NCBI GenBank assembly: GCA_951213105.1
Contig: OX578155.1
Span: 34,741,984 to 34,805,983 of the forward strand
Reading direction: 5' to 3'
Source of the DNA: Amaurobius ferox
Taxonomy: Eukaryota > Arthropoda > Arachnida > Araneae > Amaurobiidae
Length of the DNA: 64,000 bases
This document shows positions 13,500-24,158 of this stretch, piece after piece. The position numbers and the translations under genes were made by a program. Numbering within the stretch: the stretch's first letter is position 1; every line of letters starts with the position of its first letter. Below the pieces are notes generated by a model that was not told the origin of the DNA, made no database searches, and saw only the letters and a list, made by a program, of their open reading frames with translations.

Positions 13500-13775
13500 A
13501 TAATTTTGACAACGAAAAGAATAAGGCAAACTCTTTTACTCTAGGACTAGCCGTTCTCGAGATATTTTAGTTTTATCGCATTTTTGTTACACCGGTTTTG
13601 AGGACACGTTCAGTTACCAAAACGAAAATTGATATAAAAGTGGAAATTAGGTGTATTTTCAAATAATTATGCGTGTTATTTTATGCAATTAAATTGAATT
13701 TAATTATTAAAGAAATAAAGGGAACATGAATTTCAGTCTGTAAAGAAAGTCATGCGTTGCTCACATCAGAATTTT
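13500..13775 (+). repeat. Family A, 3' part
   Basis: Shows AGGACTAGCCGTTCTCGAG, the AATTAAATTGAATTTAA segment and a decayed 3' hairpin (CATGCGTTGCTCACATCAGA). The sub-terminal repeat is degraded (TAAAGAAAGT). Confidence 0.7.
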
Positions 13776-13960
13776 ACTTTAACAGCAGTCAACGTAAAAT
13801 TATTTAAATTTTGCTTTATATGTCAATGAACATTGAAGATCAATTATATTCTTACTGGATGTTGATTTTGTTCAGCAGAAAATATATTTTCTAACTTCGT
13901 GGGTCGTATAGAAATAGTTCGCGGACCGGATCTGGCCTGCGAATTGCTTTATGACATTAT
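13776..13960. other. Unassigned spacer
   Basis: Low-copy sequence ending in a short GC-richer stretch (GCGGACCGGATCTGGCCTGC). No gene or element ends are visible. Confidence 0.4.
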
Positions 13961-13964
13961 ATTG

Positions 13965-14150
13965 GGAGATCACATTAAACATGTGGGTCCGTAATTCCTT
14001 CCGAGAGGTTGGTGGTAGGGGAAGGATGGTACGGTCCCTGTGGATGCCTCACCCACTGGGTTCCGGTCTAAATTGGGTGGTTCTTCCCGGCCGTCCAAAC
14101 AGTTACCTTACACCTTTCTGGTAGGTCGGATTATCTGGGTCTCAACAACA
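13965..14150 (+). mobile_element. SINE-1, 5'-truncated copy
   Basis: Matches the SINE at 14192 from GATCACATTAAACATG to the GTCTCAACAACA tail and lacks the tRNA-like head. The tail is directly followed by remnant family A sequence. Confidence 0.75.
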
Positions 14151-14952
14151 ACACGTTCCTAGCAGTCAAGAAGCCGAAGAACTCTTTTTTGTGGGCGCGG
14201 TAGCCCTGTGGTTAGCGCGCGGGAGCTGCACTCGGTAGGCCCGGGTTCGATTCCCGCCGCTGCTTAAACTGCCGCCGTGTTCACGCGGAGTACGATCACG
14301 TTAAACATGCGGGTCCGTAAGTCCTTCCGAGAGGTTTGTGGTAGGGGAAGAAGGGTACGGTCCCTGGGGATGCCTCCCCCACTGGGTTCCGGTCTAAATT
14401 GGGTGGCACTTCCCGGCCGTCCAAACAGATACCTTACACCTTTCTGGTAGGTCGGACGGTCTGGGTAGAAGAAGAAGAACTCTTTTTAGCGTGACGTCTG
14501 TGTATGTGTTTGTCTATCTGTGCAATGCGTATGTATCCACTCTAACTCAAAAACGAATGGACCAAATTTCATAAAATTTGGTAGATAAGTCCTTTGGGAT
14601 ACCCTGGTGCTGGTAAGAGTTTGAATCTGCCTTTTTTTTTGCGAAATGAACCGCAAGAATCGTCAAAATCTAAATTAAAAAACTACGTATGCTCAAATAT
14701 ATCCATTAAACGCTTGTTTTATACGTAATTTTTAACGAAGAAAAGAATAAGATCAACCCCATTACACTAGGACTAGCCGTTCTCGAGATATTTTAGTTTT
14801 TTCATATTTTCTCTACGCCATCTTTGAAAATAAGCCCAGTTACCAAATGAGAACGAAAATTGAATTAAAAGTGAATTAAATTTAATTAAAAAAAAGAGAA
14901 CGTAGTTTTAAGTCTGCAGGGAAAGTCATCTGCTGCCCACATCAAACTTTTT
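14151..14952 (+). mobile_element. Family A element hosting the SINE
   Basis: Remnant CACGTT segment left of the SINE. To the right the element runs from TTTTTAGCGTGACGTCTGTG through a single internal unit to GCAGGGAAAGTCATCTGCTG and the hairpin. The far 5' end is replaced by the truncated SINE at 13965. Confidence 0.7.
14192..14473 (+). mobile_element. SINE-1, full-length with 14-bp target duplication
   Basis: The best copy. A-box-like TAGCCCTGTGG is at 14201-14211 and a perfect B box GGTTCGATTCC at 14244-14254. The body is shared with 92-378, and the tail is a (GAA) repeat. It is flanked by GAAGAACTCTTTTT at 14176-14189 and 14474-14487, a 14-bp target duplication of LINE-driven insertion. 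The intact B box and duplication make it the youngest SINE here. The target is the TATTTTTAGCG region of a family A element. Confidence 0.9.
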
Positions 14953-14969
14953 AAATTCATAGGAAATAA

Positions 14970-15192
14970 CACCAAGAGAGATTAATAATGCATAAAAGAT
15001 TGGTTATGAAACACTTTCCAACTGAAATGCAATTTTATTTAAACACCTCTAAAATGCGATACATTCAGCGATGACATATTTTAAATTATCACAGTACTGC
15101 TATAATAATTTATTATATCTGAAAACTTCATCGAAAAAAAAATGAACTTTATTCAAATGACGTATCGAAATATAAATTGCCTGGCTTCATAT
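14970..15192 (-). repeat. Family C, 3' fragment
   Basis: Decayed 3' hairpin (GATTAATAATGCATAAAAGA), then AAACACTTTCCAACTG and a C internal unit, in minus orientation. Confidence 0.7.
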
Positions 15193-15790
15193 CCTGCAGA
15201 TTTTGTATCCACTCTAACTAAAAAACTTATTGACCGAATTTCATAAAATTTAGTGAGTAAGTCACTTGTGGGCGAATCGGATGCTGATTAGTTTTGGGTA
15301 CGATTCGGGATAAAAGAGCCCGCCTTCTTGGGTGTGGGGGGGGGGGGGGGGCGGGGGAAATGACACGCAAAAATTGCCTCTATCCACTCTAGCTAAAAAA
15401 TTAATGGACCGAATTTCACAAAATTCAGTAGATAAGTCTATTGTGGGTTAGATTTTGGTATGAGATTTTGGTATGATTAGATTTTGGTATGATTCGGAAA
15501 AGAAGAACCTGCCTTCTATTACGAAATGGCCAGCAAAAATCTAAAAGATAGACTACGTATGTTCAAATGTATCAATTAAATACTTGTTTTATACGTAATT
15601 TTTGATGAGGAAAAGAATAAGAACAACTCTATTACTCTAGGACTAACCGTTCTCGAGGTATTTGAGATTTTTCGCAATTTTGTTATGCCACCTATGGAAA
15701 AATGTCCAATTACCAAATAAAAACAGAAGTTGAATTAAAAATGCGAATTTAGTGTTATTTTGTGCAATTGAACTCAATAAATTCTTAAAG
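15193..15790 (+). mobile_element. Family A element, left part, interrupted by an inverted A copy
   Basis: Two internal units; the first ends in an expanded G tract at about 15337-15354. The copy stops in the A-rich AATTCTTAAAGAAA segment, where an A element in the opposite orientation begins. Its 3' end resumes at 16593. Confidence 0.75.
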
Positions 15791-16592
15791 AAAAATCTGA
15801 TGTGGGCTGCACATAACTTTCGCTGCAGACTCAAATTATTTTTTCTTTATTTCTTTCATTAATCATTAAATTGAGTTTAATTGCACTAAATTTGCATATT
15901 TAATTCTATTTCTGTTTTTATTTGGTAAATGGACATTTTCCAAAAGTGGCATAACTAAATACGAAAAATCTCAAATATCTCGAGAACGGTTAGCCCTAGA
16001 GTAATAGAGTTGTTCTTATTCTTTTCCTCATCAAAAATTACGTATAAAACAAGCATTTAATTGATATATTTGAACATACGTAGCTTTTTTCTAGATTTTG
16101 GCGATTTTTGAGGACCATTTCGTAAAAAAAGGCAGGTTGTTCTTTCCCAATTACTACCAAAATCCAATCAGCACCAGAGTATCCCACAAGTAACTTATCT
16201 ACTAAATTTTGTGAAATTTGGTCAATTAGTATTTTAGCTAGAGTGGATTCAAGACATTTTTACGGGCCATTTCTGTTTCTTATACGGCGGATTCTGTTTC
16301 TTTGAATAGTACCAAAAACTAATCAGCACCAGGGTCATACCCAAGTGACTTACCTACCAAATTTTTTGAAATTCGGTCAATACGTTTTTGAGTTAGAGTG
16401 GATACATACATTGCACAGACACACACACAGACGAACAGACACACAAACACACACACACACAGGCGTCATGCTAAAAATAGTTTTTCATATTCTAGAGGTC
16501 TCGAAACGTGTAGATTCGTCGAAAACTCGAGTTGCGATTTTCGATATGATTCCAATACTTTCCCTATACATTACCGTGTATTGCAGGGAAAG
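15791..16592 (-). mobile_element. Family A element nested in another A element
   Basis: Complete minus-strand copy from the 3' hairpin (CTGATGTGGGCTGCACATAA) to the 5' palindrome (ending GCAGGGAAAGTAA). Microsatellite (CACA/GACA) at about 16418-16461. Confidence 0.85.
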
Positions 16593-16655
16593 TAATAAAG
16601 AAAAAATGAATTTGAATCTGCAGGGAAAGTCATGTGCCGCCCACATCAGATTTTT
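16593..16655 (+). mobile_element. Family A element, 3' end of the interrupted copy
   Basis: TAAAGAAAAAATGAATTTGA, then CTGCAGGGAAAGTCATGTGC and the hairpin. It completes the copy begun at 15193. Confidence 0.8.
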
Positions 16656-17228
16656 CTGTTCACATCAAAAAGCCCTCCCAGTGAAATCGGGAAGTACAGT
16701 AACCCTTGTAATAACTCAGTTTACAACATAGAATTTCCGTTATACATCTGACTTGTCCCTTTTTATTTAACTCCTAACAGTCCTTTCTTTTTACCCGGAT
16801 GTAAAAGGCGGCTTGGGAAACGATTTTCACACCTAGCTTTTAACAGAAATAAATACAGAAATTGTGTGGAAGCGGTTCAAATATTTACCCAAACTTTAGG
16901 TAGCAATGACTATTTTTAAGCGCTAACTGCGCGCCGTTGAGAAAATTCGCCGCCGGCAGTCCACAATAAAACCCATCATTTCCACTTTTTTACTTTACTT
17001 TTCGCCCATGATTCAAGCATCAGTAAAATTCCAACAGTTAAATAAGAAAATAGAATGAATTACGAAAAAGGGCGCGAAAACTAAATAAAGTCCAGTTGCG
17101 GAAGCGATTATTATATACGTCGGGAATATTAAATACAGGGCGGCAGCAGACCACACAAGAGAAGCGGTAAGTAGAAAGGTTGCCATAATAAAGAGGCATC
17201 GCTTTTTCTGGTGTTAGAGTTTAAATTT
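16656..17228. other. Single-copy island; possible promoter and non-coding first exon
   Basis: The only sizeable stretch in the first 18 kb without family A-E sequence, and richer in GC (GCGCCGTTGAGAAAATTCGC, CCGCCGGCAGTCC). On the plus strand a TTATATA box at 17111-17117 is followed about 30 bases later by CAGGGCGGCAGCAGACC and then GCG|GTAAGTAG, a good splice-donor match at 17167. This arrangement fits a TATA promoter and short first exon, but it could be chance. No coding frame is seen. Confidence 0.2.
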
Positions 17229-17253
17229 AAAAAAATCTTATGTGAGTGTGTGT

Positions 17254-17284
<31 letters not shown>

Positions 17285-17937
17285 GTGTCACATGGCTTTT
17301 TTTTATAGACTCAAATTAATTTTCTCTTTCATATTTAATTAATTTGGGTTTAATTTCACTAAATAATATCGACAATTATTTGAAATTGCGCTGAATTTAC
17401 AGTTTTAATTTAATTTTCGTTTTCATTTGGCGACTTGACGTGTCTGCAAAGACGACGCTGCAAAAATGCGAAAGTAGACAAATATCTCGAGAACGCTTAA
17501 GTTTATGGGGTTGCTCTTATTGTATATGTCACCAAATATTATGTGCCAAACAAGCATTTTATTGACGCATTTGAGCATATGTAGTTTTTATTTTAGATTT
17601 TGAGAATTTTTGCGGGCCATTTCACAAAAAATGCAGGTTCTGGTTTTCAGAATCGTACCAAAATCTAACCAGCACCAGGGTAACCCAACAGTGACATATA
17701 TACCAAATTTTGTGAAATTTGGTCAATTAGTTTTAACTAGACCTGATACATACATTAAAAAAGACAGACAGACAAACACACTGAAAGACAAACAGACAGC
17801 CACAAAGACGTTCCCGTTAAAAATAGTTTTTTCATGTTCTTGAGTGCTCGAAATTTATAGATTCGTCGAAAACTCCAGTTGCGATTTTCGACACGATACC
17901 AATACTTTCCCTATACATTGTCATGTATTTTAGGAAA
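17229..17937 (-). mobile_element. Family A element with simple-repeat expansion in its 3' hairpin loop
   Basis: At the left end the usual stem arms ATGTG and CACAT are present but are separated by (GT)n followed by about 18 G. The rest is a diverged A copy with one internal unit and a 5' palindrome in which GCAGGG has become TTAGGA. Confidence 0.75.
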
Positions 17938-18683
17938 AGTAAAAATCTAATGTGGGCAGCACATGACTTTCCCTGCAGACTTATTCCACGTTCTCTTTAT
18001 TTTATTTAAATTTAATTCACTTTTAATTCAATTTTCGTTCTCATTTGGTAACTGAACTTATTTTCATAAGGTGGCGTAGAGAAAATACGAAAAAACTAAA
18101 ATATCTCGAGAACGGCTAGTCTTAGTGTAATGGAGTTGGTTTTATTCTTTTCTTCGTTAAAAATTACGTATAAAACAAGTATTTAATGGATATATTTGAG
18201 CATGCGTAGTTTTTTTATTTTAGATTTTTGCGGGTCATTTCGGAGAAAAAAGCAGGTTGTTCTTTTCCGAATAGTACCAAAATCTAATCAGCACTACAGT
18301 ATCCCACAAGTAACTTATCTACCAAATTTTGTGAAATTTGGTCAATTAGTATTTTAGCTAGAGTGGGTATATTAAATTTTTACGGACCATTCCGCTAAAA
18401 AAGGCGAGTTCTGTTTTTATGAATCCTACCAAAAACTAATCAGCACCAAGTGACTTACCTACAAAATTTTATGACATTCGGTCCATTAGTTTTTGAGTTA
18501 GAGTGGATACATACATTGCAGACACACAAACAGACAGACACACACACAGACGTCACGCTAAAAATAGTTTTTTCGTATTCTAGAGGTCTCGAAACGTGTA
18601 AATTCGTCGAAAACTCGAGTTGTGATTTTCGGCATGATTCCAATACTTTCCCTATACGTTACCATGTAATGCAGGGAAAGTAA
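17938..18683 (-). mobile_element. Family A element, tandem with the previous copy
   Basis: Complete: 3' hairpin (CTAATGTGGGCAGCACATGA), CTCGAGAACGGCTAGTC, two internal units, CAGACA tract at about 18520-18548 and 5' palindrome ending GCAGGGAAAGTA. Confidence 0.85.
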
Positions 18684-19380
18684 AAAGGTTATTTAAGTAC
18701 ATATCCACAATGCCGAAATTTCAAGTTTATAATCCTATCATAGACAGGAAAACTATAAACTCTTAAAAAATTAAGTTATAACTTTTTACAAAAAGTTTTA
18801 ATTTGTTTAACAAATATATGACGTTCAGAGTGAAAAACAGTCATCTTAATTGAAAATTGGCTCAATTAGGTTATATCTCGTGGTCGATATTATAGTGCAT
18901 AAAATTTCAGCCTTCTAAGTCACCTGGGGATTGTGGGCGGCCTGGAAAGACTTTTGGATCCACCCCTCTCATTTCGTTCGCCACCGGGGAAGAAATCGAA
19001 CATCCGACTCTGGTATGTTTGACCCCGTGGTCGATACTATAAGTGTGCTCAGATTCAGCCTTTTAAGTCATCTCTAGGGGGTTCTGTCTCGTGGTTGATT
19101 CTATGTGCAAAAATTCTGTCTTCCAGTTTGGAGCGTCTGTAAAAACAATAACACATTATACAGTTTTTGGCGGTAGCAGTAGTAGTAGTGTGTGTGTGTG
19201 TACTTTTATATTGGAAAATGAAATTCAGCAGAGTAACCCCCCCCCCCATTCAGTCGCACCACCCCTTTCCAAGATCCTAGATACATCTGTACAACGTTCA
19301 TTTCGAACTTCTTTTCATTTCAGAAGGGGCGCATAGAATCTTAGTGGGGGGGGGGGGGGCGAGTTTTCCAATATAACTTC
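18684..19380. other. Low-copy region with degenerate short repeats; no gene
   Basis: Three diverged pieces of the form CGTGGTCGATNNTATA...TTCAGCCTTCTAAGTCA occur at about 18877, 19027 and 19090. A GT-rich tract (about 19189), a C tract (about 19240) and a G tract (about 19346-19358) are present. Nothing resembles a protein. Confidence 0.4.
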
Positions 19381-19772
19381 ACTTTCCCTTCAATATATGG
19401 TAATGTATAGGGTTAGTATTGGTATCGTAGCGAAAGTCGCAACTCGAGTTTTTGACGGATTTACACGTTTTGAGCACTCTAGAACCCGATAAATATATTT
19501 TTAGCGTGACGTACGTATATGTCTGTGCAATGTATGTATACCCTGTAGATGAAATTGATCTAAGTGTACAAAATTTGATTAGAGCCAGACAAAAATCCTC
19601 AAAATGTATTCACTCTAGCTGAGAAACGAATTGACCAAATTTAGCGAAATTTAGTAGATGCAAGTCATTTTTGGGAAACCTGGCGCTGATTAGATTTTGA
19701 TACGATTCGTAAGAAAGAACTTGCTTCTTTTTATTTTCTTTAACAAAATGACTCGCAAAAATCATTTAAATA
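19381..19772 (+). repeat. Family A, 5' part, old copy
   Basis: Decayed palindrome (ACTTTCCCTTCAATATATGG), the TCGCAACTCGAGTTTTTGAC segment and one internal unit. The 3' part is missing. Confidence 0.7.
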
Positions 19773-20371
19773 GAGAGAAGTTTCAACTCAAAAAACCCCA
19801 ACATTACAAAATGCCTTACAAATAAAAGTATCAAACAGAGAATCATCAATCAAGTGGAAAATAAAAATACAAACCTCTAGTCATCAAGCTGAAGACAAAC
19901 AAAAAACATCAATAGAAAGGAGTCGATAAAATAATATCAAATAAAATCCAAGCATGAAAGCTTTACACGTGAACAAGCCCTTGGCCTAAAAATGAATTGT
20001 TCATTTCGATAAAACTCTTTATCAAGTCCAAGTATTTTATAAAAATGAACACAAAATGCATGTTTCTGATATCATTGATAGATTATAGCTATAAACTTTG
20101 ATAACTTGGACAACATGCATAAAGATTGACAAATAATAGGAAAGAAGAATACCTGAAAAAGCACTGCATACGCTGATCCATTGGAGCCTTGGATAAAGAA
20201 ACCAATGTTGCCAATCTCAAAAAATAAAATGTTAAGAACTGCTGTTGCCAATCGTGAGAAAGAAATAACAGTAATGCGAAAAGACGATAAAAGGTGATAT
20301 TCAACAGTAAGAACATGTAAATACATGGTAATGCTTATTCAAGAGAAATATATGTATATAGTAATTACATA
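19773..20371 (-). other. Low-copy region with a weak exon-like segment
   Basis: On the minus strand, about 20216-20152 could read as a short exon. A pyrimidine-rich tract ending TTTTTTGAG is followed by an open segment and then CAG|GTATTC, a donor-like site at about 20153. The implied peptide contains LATLVSLSKAPMDQ, which I cannot place. Everything else here is AT-rich and featureless. Very tentative. Confidence 0.15.
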
Positions 20372-20991
20372 TAGGGGAGACCGGAGTAAGATGACGAGCT
20401 GGGTAAGATGACGAATAACAGTTTTAATGACTTTTTTCTTAGGTGGCAGCACTTGACGAGCATAGGTACAATCCCCTGTATCAGAGCAACTAATGGCATA
20501 CGGAAGGCCCCATTCTTGCTACACGTACAATTTATATTCTTAGTCAAACTTTATTAAGGGCCGTGAAACTATTTTCAACTACTTGTTACTAAATAAGCTT
20601 GAGCTAATAATTCATAAGCTTTAGCTGGTAAGTCATAAAATTCTGATATAATTTATGGTTACACTTTGTAGTATTAAATACTCAGCTAATCTATCATAGT
20701 TTTAATCTGATGCATGGTTAACTGTACACCAGCCATATTGTTTCTTTTAGTCATTCGGGGCAAGATGACGAAGTTCGTCATCTTTCACGAAGGAAAGCAC
20801 GCCTATTTCTTTAGGTGCTAATGATAGCAACACAAAGTGTAGATAATCCCAACTGTGAACGAATTCCGGGATCAATATGTTCCCCTCTTCCATCAATATT
20901 TAACTTTAAACCCTTACCATAAGTCAAAAGATCAACAAGAAAGAGAAGAAAAATGTCAACCAGTGTTTTAACAAGTTAACTAATAAGTAAT

Positions 20992-21256
20992 TTGTTGCTT
21001 GAGAAACAAAATTCAAAGGATGAAATGGAAAAAAAGAAAACACAAAGAAATAAGAAGAAAATTGCTAAACAATTACGTTTCGGGGTAAGTGCAGATCAAA
21101 AGAGCAAAGATATGAACTGCCCAGCTTGTGATGAACTTTATATTGATCCACCTGGCAAAGACTGGATACTGTACTTGCTCTCAATGCGTAGCTTGGTGGC
21201 ATGAAAACTGTACTGGATACGAAGGAAGGAAATTCATCTGTGACTTTTATAAATAA
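20992..21256 (+). pseudogene. Transposase C-terminal PHD-like zinc finger remnant
   Basis: A lysine-rich segment (EKKKTQRNKKKIAK) leads into CPACDELYIDPPGKDWI. After a 2-base loss at about 21168 the reading continues in another frame with CTCSQCVAWWHENCTGYEG and FICDFYK before a stop. The Cys/His spacing is that of the PHD-like finger known at the C-terminus of many insect pogo-type DDE transposases; the last Cys appears as Tyr. The helix-turn-helix and DDE core are absent. Non-functional relic. Confidence 0.6.
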
Positions 21257-21372
21257 CATAATTCATTAATGATTGCACACCTTTAAACTCAGTGTTTTGC
21301 ACGTTCTTTAAATACCTCAAAAGTCTTGTTAGGTCGAAATTTGCGAGTTGTCATCTTACCCCGCATTGAAAG

Positions 21373-21402
21373 TCATCTTGCCCCAGCACTGGGGCAAGAT
21401 GA
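21373..21402. repeat. Perfect palindrome of the transposon terminal motif
   Basis: Arms TCATCTTGCCCCAG (21373-21386) and CTGGGGCAAGATGA (21389-21402) with a 2-nt spacer, inside the pogo-like element. A second palindrome (GATGACGAAGTTCGTCATC) lies at about 20765-20783. Both are built from the terminal repeat motif. Confidence 0.85.
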
Positions 21403-21639
21403 TTTTATTTTTACAATATGTTGAAACAAGTTTTTGTACGATTTAATTTGGAAGATTATCCGATATAATTTTTTTTATTAATAATGAAACGTATGAAGAA
21501 TTTATTTATGTTGCATAAAATATGCATTATAAGTTTTACGAATTAAAAAAAAATCAAATCCGTTAACATCGTCGTCTTACCCCAGTCTCCCCTATATAAT
21601 TGTATAATATTTACGTATATATAATTACATGTATTGTAT

Positions 21640-22584
21640 TACATTTCATGTATTTACATTTGGATTGATGACATAAAATGTCTCCAGGGGACGTATGGCC
21701 GTTACCAAGGGGGGGGGGGGTGCACCCTCGGATGTATGCCTGAAATAAACACTGCACCTATGTAGTGTCCTTTGCAGGCATTTGCATCCCTTGCACATAG
21801 TGGTGTATGCAGGGGATTAGGGTTATAACCCCCTCCTCATTGGTAAAAAAATTAAATTAACTATAATTATTAAATTAGGTTCATATCAGAAAATGAAATT
21901 CAGCCCTATAAATTCCTTTCCTTCCATTCGTAACCCCGCCTATCCGATATTCTGGCTACTCCTATACTTGCACCCCTGTGGGTACCACAATGGGTGACGC
22001 AATCAGACAAAAAAAATATGGATCCAAAATATCCCAAAATCAAGGACACTACCGCCCAGATACTTAATACTGCATCACCCATCACACAATCTTGTATTTA
22101 TTGCCATTTCCATAATTCTTGTAATAAACCTCAACGATTTTGAAACCAACACCGAAACTCTATTATGTGGAGAGCGACAAGCCACACATTGTCCTCTTGA
22201 ACCCAGGTCTCAGCTCGGATTCGAGCACAAATCATGTCGGGTCTTTATCGCAAATTTTACGAAATTCTCGCCTTTGTTGAAACGTCAATGTCTCAACCAC
22301 ATAGAGACTTTTTAAGTCCGCTACACCTTCCTTAATTCCGTAATTTATGACGTCCGTGCAGTCTTATAAGCGTGAAATTACACCTGGGATTTTTCTTTTT
22401 TCTTTTTTAAATAATTTATATCCGATGGTGTTGTGGAGTCTTCATAATTTTGGGTTTTATGACCTCAAGTCACGGATGAACGTTGCGTGAATGCAATTGC
22501 CTAAATTACAGCTCATAACGTTTAATACCACAATATATTGCACGCAAAATTCACCTCAAAACAGCTGGTATGACAAACACATAT
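21640..22584. other. Intergenic DNA with hAT-like scraps; no gene
   Basis: A G tract at 21710-21720 is followed by CTGAAATAAACACTGCACC (about 21742), which resembles the terminal repeat of the MITE at 990-1205, so a truncated relative is possible. The rest (21800-22584) is low-copy, with no coding signal. Confidence 0.35.
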
Positions 22585-22700
22585 CACTTTCCCAACAACA
22601 CGCGGTAATGTGTTGAGCAAGTACTGATAACTTGTCGAAAATTAGAGCTTAAGTTTTTGGAACAACAGGAGCTTGAGTTTTGGGACCGTTTTTATCCACA
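22585..22700 (+). repeat. Old family A-like 5' end
   Basis: ACTTTCCCAACAACACGCGG followed by TAATGTGTTGAGCAAGTACT preserves the palindrome layout of family A with many changes, then a decayed TCGAAAATTAGAGCTTAAG segment. Nothing recognised follows up to 22983. Confidence 0.5.
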
Positions 22701-22983
22701 GACAGAAATAAGATGTATCTACCTTTCTATAAATATCTAAACCTTTTTAAAATAAATCTATTATTATTAATTTACTAATTTACGCTTTTTCATTTCTTCT
22801 CCATCCTTCGTCATCACACATACTTCAAATTCAAATACATGCATGTATCTTTATGAATATTACACTTTAAGAAATCTTTTTTCTGCTTCATTTGACTTCG
22901 ATCATGAAACACGCATTCACTTCATCCGATCTCTTTAATCAAGACATTTTCGTCATGCAAGACTTTCCATTCCTAACTTTATT

Positions 22984-23909
22984 ACTTTCCTTATATACAT
23001 AATGTATAAGGAAAATATTGTGACGGGGTCGAAATTCGAATTAGAGTTTTCGACGGGAGAGCACGTTTCAAGCATCCCTGATCACGAATCAAACATTTCT
23101 GAGGTGATGTCTGTGTGTGTGCGAAAGTATGTGTGTGTGTCAGTGAGTCTGTGAAGACGATATCTCACAAACGAATGGTGCGATTCGAATGAAATTTGGT
23201 ACAAAAATCACAATCCGTGAATACTGGAAGCTTATTGTTTTAAAACGAAATCGAATGTTCAGAATCCCCCTAGATTTTCGAGTGCAATTTCGGAAAAATC
23301 ATCAAAAAATCAAAACGTTTAATAAAGTTACGCAAGTAGATATTTCTTATGTAATTTTCCCTTAGAAAATGATTGACATAAACTTTAGAACGCTAGCATG
23401 AACCGTTCTCGAGATATTGTACATTTTTCAAATAAATTTATCAAAGAATCCCGTAAATTAAAAAAAATATTAACTGTTGAGAAACATGTTCACTTTTCAT
23501 ATGTAATATCATGCGATAAATTTGATGACATCATTCTCGTGGATCTAGCTCCTTCCATTTATGAGAAAAGATACTTTGAGTAATGCTTTTGTATTTGAAT
23601 GCCAATAGTCATTTATCTGCTAGAAGAATAACTTATTTCTCCATCCATAACGCTTGGCGAGATTTTGGCGATGAATTTGGTGGAGTGTCGCCAACTTGGC
23701 GACTTTTTGAAATGTTCCCAAATTAACCAAAATCTCGCCAAATGGATAAAAATGTCGCTAAATCAATGAAAATGACGACTAATTGTCGAAAATTCAATAT
23801 CTTGGAAAGAAATATCTACTATAAGAAAAACGTATTTTTTTACTGTAAAAGTAGCAAATCCATTGCATTATATAAGGAAAGTCATGTGTTGCCCACATCA
23901 GATTTTTTT
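22984..23909 (+). mobile_element. Family B element, complete
   Basis: From ACTTTCCTTATATACATAAT to the 3' sub-terminal TATATAAGGAAAGT, hairpin CATGTGTTGCCCACATC and T-run. It contains the microsatellite (about 23110-23145), the core (ACGATATCTCACAAACGAAT), CGTTCTCGAGATATTG at about 23403 and the GGCGA/GCCAA-rich segment at 23650-23740. Confidence 0.9.
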
Positions 23910-24158
23910 ACAATTTAATCAAAACAGTAAAAACCCTTATATCTGCGAACTATCCTCAATGTTCCTTCACCCTCTTGATCAAGCAAAAGCTTGCACCGAA
24001 GCAAACTTACTTAAAGTTTGCGCCCTCTTAATCAGGCAAAACCTTATACCCCTGTCCTAACACCATCGGCTTATAAGCAGGCGTACTGTTAAAGCGTTCT
24101 TTGGTTGTCGAAATTTTGTTGCGAGTTCCTGACTGTAATCAAAGGTTTGTATCTTTAA

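Larger units (their letters stand above)
20372..21594. mobile_element. pogo/Tigger-like DNA transposon, internally decayed
   Basis: Terminal inverted repeats start TAGGGGAGACCGGAGTAAGA and end with the complement of TAGGGGAGACTGGGGTAAGA. TA lies outside each end (equally readable as an ATAT duplication). Variants of GGGGTAAGATGACGA recur inside, in both orientations. The element encodes only the tail of a transposase-like protein. The family call rests on that zinc-finger tail plus the TA target. Confidence 0.7.

Noticed and set aside
20152..20216. Host exon on the minus strand
   Set aside because: The acceptor is weak (TTTGAG), the peptide is not recognised and no neighbouring exon is visible. 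Kept only as a low-confidence note.
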